Positions 60,244 through 64,000 of a DNA stretch of 64,000 bases are shown here, in pieces. The notes under the pieces were generated by a model. The model was not told the origin of the DNA and made no database searches. It saw only the letters and a list, made by a program, of their open reading frames with translations. The first letter of the stretch is position 1, and every line of letters begins with the position of its first letter. The position numbers were made by a program, and so were the translations under genes. Origin of the DNA: Actinomyces sp. 432 (GTDB lineage: Bacteria > Actinomycetota > Actinomycetes > Actinomycetales > Actinomycetaceae); contig NZ_CP025249.1 in NCBI RefSeq assembly GCF_009930875.1, positions 2,542,001-2,606,000 of the forward strand. Reading direction: 5' to 3'.

Positions 60244-61596
60244 TCAGGAGACCGTGAAGCCCTGCTGGTTTCCGTAGGTGATGCAGGCCTCCTGCCAGGC
60301 CGCCAGTCCCTCGGCGATGGTGGTGGAGCCATTACTCGTGTAGGCCTTGCCCACGTGGTCGTTGAAGATGGAGTTGGCGTAGACCTGGAAGGGCAGGTAG
60401 GTCCAGCCGGGCAGCACGTCCTTGGCGGCCTGGGACAGGACCTCATTGGCCTTCTGACCGCCGAAGTACTCGAACTCCTTGCCGAGGAACTCCGCGGAGT
60501 CGAGCTCCGCCGTCGTGGAGGGGAAGGCGCCGCCGTCGATGCGGATCTGGATGCCGTCCTGGGCGGAGCAGAACTCGACGAAGGAGTAGGCCAGTGCCTG
60601 CTTGTCGGAGGCCGCCATGACCGCCAGGGAGGAACCGCCGTTCTCCGCGCAGGCGGGGGTGTCGGCGTCCCACCGGGGCTGGGCGGCGACGCGCCACTTG
60701 CCGGAGGCGTTCGGCACGGAGGAGGTGAAGTTGCCGGGCATCCAGGCACCGGTGATCAGCGTGGCGATGGTGCCGTCGCCCAGGGCCTGGAACCACTCGT
60801 CGGTCCAGCCGGAGATCGGAGCGAGCAGCCCCTCCTTGATCAGGGTGGTCTGCAGCTCGGAGTACTTCTCCGCCTCGGCGCCGGAGAAGTCGATAGTGAC
60901 GTCGGTGCCGTCAACCGCGTACGGCTGGGCGCCCGCCTGCCACAGTCCGGACAGGGTCGAGCCCGCATCACCGGTGTCATTGGCGATGTACTTGCTGGGG
61001 TCGGCCTCGTGGATCTTGCGGGCGGCGTCCAGGTACTCCTCCCAGGTGGTAGGAACATCGACGCCGAGCTCGTTGAAGACCTCCTCGTTGTAGAACATCG
61101 CCATCGGGCCGGAGTCCAGGGGCAGGCCGTAGACGCCCTCACCGGTGTGCACGGAGCTCCACGGCCCCTCGGTGAAGGTGCCCTCGTAGTCGGCGGCGCC
61201 GAACTGGGTCAAATCCGCCAGGGACTCGGAGATGGAGAACTGCTGCAGGGCGTAGTACTCGATCTGCGCGACGTCTGGGCCGCCCTTGCCGGCGGAGATG
61301 GCGTTCTGGAGGGAGGTGTACTGGTCGGCGGAGGTGCCGACGTTGGTCACGGTGACCTTCACGTTCGGGTACTTCTCCATGAAGGCCTGTGCGCAGGGCT
61401 CGATGGTGTTGTCCCAGGCCCACACGAGCAGCTCGCCACCGGCCTCGGCGGCCGATGCGGCGGCGGAGGGATCGGCCGCGGCAGCACCGTCAGAGGGCGA
61501 GGAGCCCGAGCCGCAGGCGGCCAGGACCGCCGAAGCGGCGCCGGCAACCGCAACGGCGGAGGTGGCACGCAGGAACATGCGACGATCAATCGTCAT
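60244..61596 (-). CDS. First sugar-binding lipoprotein of the GH42 locus
   Basis: 450 residues from ATG 61596 with GAAAGGAAACC upstream. Signal peptide with lipobox LAAC (Cys28). Intact CUT1 binding protein with GELLVWAWDNTIEPCAQAF, DSGPMAMFYNEEVF and TWEEYLDAARKI. Follows the permease genes and precedes its paralogue by 54 bases. Galacto-oligosaccharide is the likely ligand by context. Confidence 0.93.
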   Translation of the reverse strand: MTIDRRMFLRATSAVAVAGAASAVLAACGSGSSPSDGAAAADPSAAASAAEAGGELLVWAWDNTIEPCAQAFMEKYPNVKVTVTNVGTSADQYTSLQNAISAGKGGPDVAQIEYYALQQFSISESLADLTQFGAADYEGTFTEGPWSSVHTGEGVYGLPLDSGPMAMFYNEEVFNELGVDVPTTWEEYLDAARKIHEADPSKYIANDTGDAGSTLSGLWQAGAQPYAVDGTDVTIDFSGAEAEKYSELQTTLIKEGLLAPISGWTDEWFQALGDGTIATLITGAWMPGNFTSSVPNASGKWRVAAQPRWDADTPACAENGGSSLAVMAASDKQALAYSFVEFCSAQDGIQIRIDGGAFPSTTAELDSAEFLGKEFEYFGGQKANEVLSQAAKDVLPGWTYLPFQVYANSIFNDHVGKAYTSNGSTTIAEGLAAWQEACITYGNQQGFTVS

Positions 61597-61701
61597 GGTG
61601 GTTTCCTTTCCAGTTCGCACCCTTGCGGTGCTGGTGGGAGTGTTTGAGTTGGGAGTTGACGTAGCCGAAGGACGCAGGTGTCCGGCTAAGGGGACTGGGA
61701 G

Positions 61702-61728
61702 CGGCGGCGTCATTCCTTGACGCCGCCG
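61702..61728 (-). terminator. Hairpin at the permease stop in the GH42 operon
   Basis: 10-bp perfect stem (61702-61711 with 61719-61728), loop 7, spanning the stop codon of the MalG-type permease and ahead of the binding-protein gene. Possibly processing or attenuation. Confidence 0.55.
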
Positions 61729-62606
61729 GAGGCGAGGCCCGCCTGCCAGAAGCGCTGCAGGCTGAGGAAGGCGGCGATCAGCGGAATAATGGTTAGCAGG
61801 GACGCGGTGATGACCAGGTTGAAGATCGCCTGTCCGCCGGCGGTGGCGGCCTGCGCGTTCCAGGCGTTCAGGCCGATGGTGAGCGGATACCAGCTGGCGT
61901 CCTTGAGCATGATCAGCGGCAGGAAGTAGTTGTTCCAGGTGGCCACGATCGCGAACAGGGCCACCGTCACGATGCCGGGGCCGAGCAGCGGCAGGGCCAC
62001 CTGGCGGAAGGTACGAAACTCGCTCGCGCCGTCGATACGGGCGGCCTCAAGCAGCTCGGTGGGAACGGCGTCGCGGGTGAACTGCCACATCAGGTACAGG
62101 CCGAAGGGTGAGATCAGCGAGGGGATGATCACCGACCAGGGAGTGTTGGTCAGGCCCAGCTTGGCGAACATGAGGAAGGTCGGGACCGCGAGCGCGGTTC
62201 CGGGGACCGCGACGGCGCCGATGACAATGGCGAATACGGCGTTCTTGCCGGGGAAGTCGAACTTGGCCAGGCCGTACCCGGCCAGCACCGAGAGCAGCAC
62301 GGAGCCGCCGGCGCCCAGGACTACGTACATCAGCGTGTTCAGGAACCAGCGCACGAACTGGCCATCGTTATAGGTCAGCGTCTCGCGGATGTTGTCCCAC
62401 AGGGCGAAGTCGTGCCCGAACCACAGCCCGAAGGTGGAGAAGAGGTCACCCTGGGTCTTGGTGGAGGAGATGAACAGCCACAGCAGCGGCAGGTAGGTGT
62501 AGATCAGCATCAGGCCCATCACGAGCGTCAGCAGCCAGCTCTTGCGCGGGTTCTCGACGTTGTAGCCGCGGTGTGCAACGGCGGCGTTGGCGGTCTTCTT
62601 GCTCAT
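61710..62606 (-). CDS. Carbohydrate ABC transporter permease, MalG type (GH42 locus)
   Basis: 298 residues. Six membrane segments from LLTLVMGLMLIYTYLPLLWL; EAA loop EAARIDGASEFRTF; WNNYFLPLIM late. Starts 3 bases after the upstream permease stop. Confidence 0.93.
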   Translation of the reverse strand: MSKKTANAAVAHRGYNVENPRKSWLLTLVMGLMLIYTYLPLLWLFISSTKTQGDLFSTFGLWFGHDFALWDNIRETLTYNDGQFVRWFLNTLMYVVLGAGGSVLLSVLAGYGLAKFDFPGKNAVFAIVIGAVAVPGTALAVPTFLMFAKLGLTNTPWSVIIPSLISPFGLYLMWQFTRDAVPTELLEAARIDGASEFRTFRQVALPLLGPGIVTVALFAIVATWNNYFLPLIMLKDASWYPLTIGLNAWNAQAATAGGQAIFNLVITASLLTIIPLIAAFLSLQRFWQAGLASGGVKE

Positions 62607-62609
62607 GGC

Positions 62610-63539
62610 TCAGTTCTCCCGGTTCCCGCGCAGCTGGACTAGGTAGGCCACCGCCATGGTGATCAGCCCCATGACGATGGCGACTGTGGCCGAGTAGTTG
62701 TACTGCTGGCCCGCGAAGGACAGGTTGTAGGCGTAGTAGTTCGGCGTGTAGTAGGTGGTAATCGCGTTGGGTGCCAGGCTCTGGAGGATCGAGGGCTCGT
62801 TGAACAGCTGGAACGAGCCGATGATCGAGAAGATCGTGGCGATTCCCAGGGCGCCGCGCAGGGCGGGAATCTTGATGGCGGTGATGATGCGCCACTCGCT
62901 GGCGCCGTCAATGGCCGCAGCCTCGTACAGGCTGTGCGGGATGGTCTTCAGCGAGGAGTAGAAGATCAGCATGTTGTAGCCGACGAACTCCCAGGTGACG
63001 ATGTTGCCGATCGACACCAGGATCACGTTGGCGCCCAACGGATCGGGGATGCTGACGCCCAGCAGGTCGGACAGCGAGCCGACCAGCCCGAACCGGTTGC
63101 CGTAAATGAAGCCCCACATCAGGGCGGCGACCACCGCGGGGACTGCGTAGGGCATGAAGATGGAGATGCGGAAGAAGGCCGTGCCGTAAAGCTTCAGGGA
63201 GTCGATCGCCAGCGCGGCCAGTAGTGACAGGGTGAGCATGATCGGCACCTGGATGACCAGGAACAGGGCCACGCGGCGGAATGCCTCCCAGAACTGCGGG
63301 TCCGCCAGGAGCTGGGTGTAGTTGTCCAGGCCGACGAACTGGTTGCCGCCAACCATCCGCTTCTGGAACAGGCTCAGGTAGATCGAGTAGAGGATCGGCG
63401 CCAGGAAGACGAAGGCGAACACCGTCATGAAGGGGCCCACGAAGCCCCAGCCGGTCCAGCGGCGCTTCGGGCGCCGCTCGGGCACCGTTTTGTGTTGTGC
63501 GGCAGCGGGTGCGCCCGCCGGGACGGGAATCGCCGACAT
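62610..63539 (-). CDS. Carbohydrate ABC transporter permease, MalF type (GH42 locus)
   Basis: 309 residues from ATG 63539. Basic N-terminus (PERRPKRRWTGWG), six helices from FMTVFAFVFLAPILYSIYL, EAA loop EAAAIDGASEWRII. First gene of the operon, so here the permeases precede the binding proteins, opposite to the other two importer loci. No ATPase gene nearby. Confidence 0.93.
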   Translation of the reverse strand: MSAIPVPAGAPAAAQHKTVPERRPKRRWTGWGFVGPFMTVFAFVFLAPILYSIYLSLFQKRMVGGNQFVGLDNYTQLLADPQFWEAFRRVALFLVIQVPIMLTLSLLAALAIDSLKLYGTAFFRISIFMPYAVPAVVAALMWGFIYGNRFGLVGSLSDLLGVSIPDPLGANVILVSIGNIVTWEFVGYNMLIFYSSLKTIPHSLYEAAAIDGASEWRIITAIKIPALRGALGIATIFSIIGSFQLFNEPSILQSLAPNAITTYYTPNYYAYNLSFAGQQYNYSATVAIVMGLITMAVAYLVQLRGNREN

Positions 63540-63632
63540 CCTTGTCCTTCCGTCTCTGCACTGAGGGGAGTTGAAGTGCACGTGAAATGTTTACGCCAAC
63601 AGCAGCAACTACGCGGATGGTTGCGCAAACAT

Positions 63633-63675
63633 TGTTAACGAGTGTTAGCGTGGCACATCGTTAAGGCACTGTCAA
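63633..63675. promoter_or_regulatory. Divergent control region of the GH42 locus
   Basis: A possible minus-strand promoter: TTGACA (complement of 63670-63675), 17 bases, weak CACGCT. Operator-like gcacatcgttaaggc (63653-63667) lies in the spacer, and tandem gttaacgag/gttagcgtg sites are at 63635-63652. The AACG cores resemble other LacI sites in the window. Confidence 0.55.
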
Positions 63676-63708
63676 CACGGCCGCGGCCCACTGCGTCAGG
63701 AGGTTCCC

Positions 63709-64000
63709 ATGTCAGCCCGGCGTCGTCATCAGGTCTCCATGGCGGATGTCGCGCGGCTGGCCGGCGTCTCCGCACAGACGGTCTCACGCGTGTCCAACGG
63801 CTACCAGGGAGTAGTGCCCGAGACCCGCGAGCGGGTGGTAGCAGCCATGCGCGAGCTCGGTTACCGCCCCAATGCCGCCGCCCGCGCACTCAAGCGCGGC
63901 AGCTTCCACAACATCGGCGTCGTCATGTTCGACCTGACCGCCACGGGCAATACCTCCACCCTGGCCGCAATCTCCGAGTCCGCCTCGGCCCATGGGTACA
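63709..64000 (+). CDS. LacI-family regulator of the GH42 locus, C-terminus outside window
   Basis: ATG 63709 with CAGGAGG upstream. Ninety-seven residues visible: helix-turn-helix VSMADVARLAGVSAQTVSRVSNG, VPETRERVVAAMRELGY, hinge PNAAARALKRG and the first effector strand NIGVVMFDLTATG. Divergent from the permease-binding protein-GH42 operon, which it most likely represses. Confidence 0.93.
   Translation, partial: MSARRRHQVSMADVARLAGVSAQTVSRVSNGYQGVVPETRERVVAAMRELGYRPNAAARALKRGSFHNIGVVMFDLTATGNTSTLAAISESASAHGY

Overview
The window looks like a chromosomal piece of a high-GC actinobacterium, most likely Actinomyces or a close relative. The evidence is C-ending codon use, the tRNA-Trp-secE-nusG-rplK-rplA cluster, a bS22/bldC pair, and many LacI-controlled glycan loci. 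The assignment rests on gene content only; no database comparison was made.

Layout. The left 12 kb is mostly housekeeping: a PASTA-less Ser/Thr kinase (cut by the window edge), rplA, rplK, nusG, secE, tRNA-Trp, an aspartate-type aminotransferase, an alanine/glycine symporter, an APH-fold kinase, adenosine deaminase and murB. From 12.3 to 20 kb lies an arabinan locus: a secreted GH43 lipoprotein diverges from a binding protein-permease-permease-cytosolic GH43-YesL operon, followed by a LacI regulator. At 20-25.4 kb are bS22, bldC and a K+ uptake pair (trkH, trkA), split by a TetR/hydrolase divergon. An IS481-type element (25498-26953, 15-bp target duplication) sits inside a 20/21-bp phased repeat array. 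At 27-35 kb is a xylan-type locus (GH3, ABC importer, CE7 esterase, LacI). At 35-48.4 kb is an arabinose block: gguB-gguA-chvE importer, LacI, galM, GH51 abfA, two overlapping LacI genes, araA and araD. No araB is present. At 48.7-56.7 kb are a multidomain protein of unknown function, TetR/MFS/nucleoside hydrolase, and an HxlR/DsbA/MBL redox group. At 56.7-64 kb is a galactan-type locus: GH42, two paralogous binding proteins, two permeases and a LacI.

How it works together. Secreted or imported plant-polysaccharide fragments (arabinan, xylan, galactan side chains) would be trimmed by GH43, GH51, GH3, GH42 and CE7 enzymes. Six LacI-type repressors probably control this, and two operator families can be read directly. 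One (about TTCAACGWTGTCAA) is shared by the arabinan locus and abfA. The other (GTGAACGTTCAC) is shared, with identical promoter geometry, by araD-araA and chvE-gguAB.

Caution: 13 single-base losses in short G/C runs break 12 genes. They are so uniform (always a missing base, always in a run of G or C) that sequencing under-calls are a better first explanation than true pseudogenes. I annotate those genes as whole units and give the break point for each.
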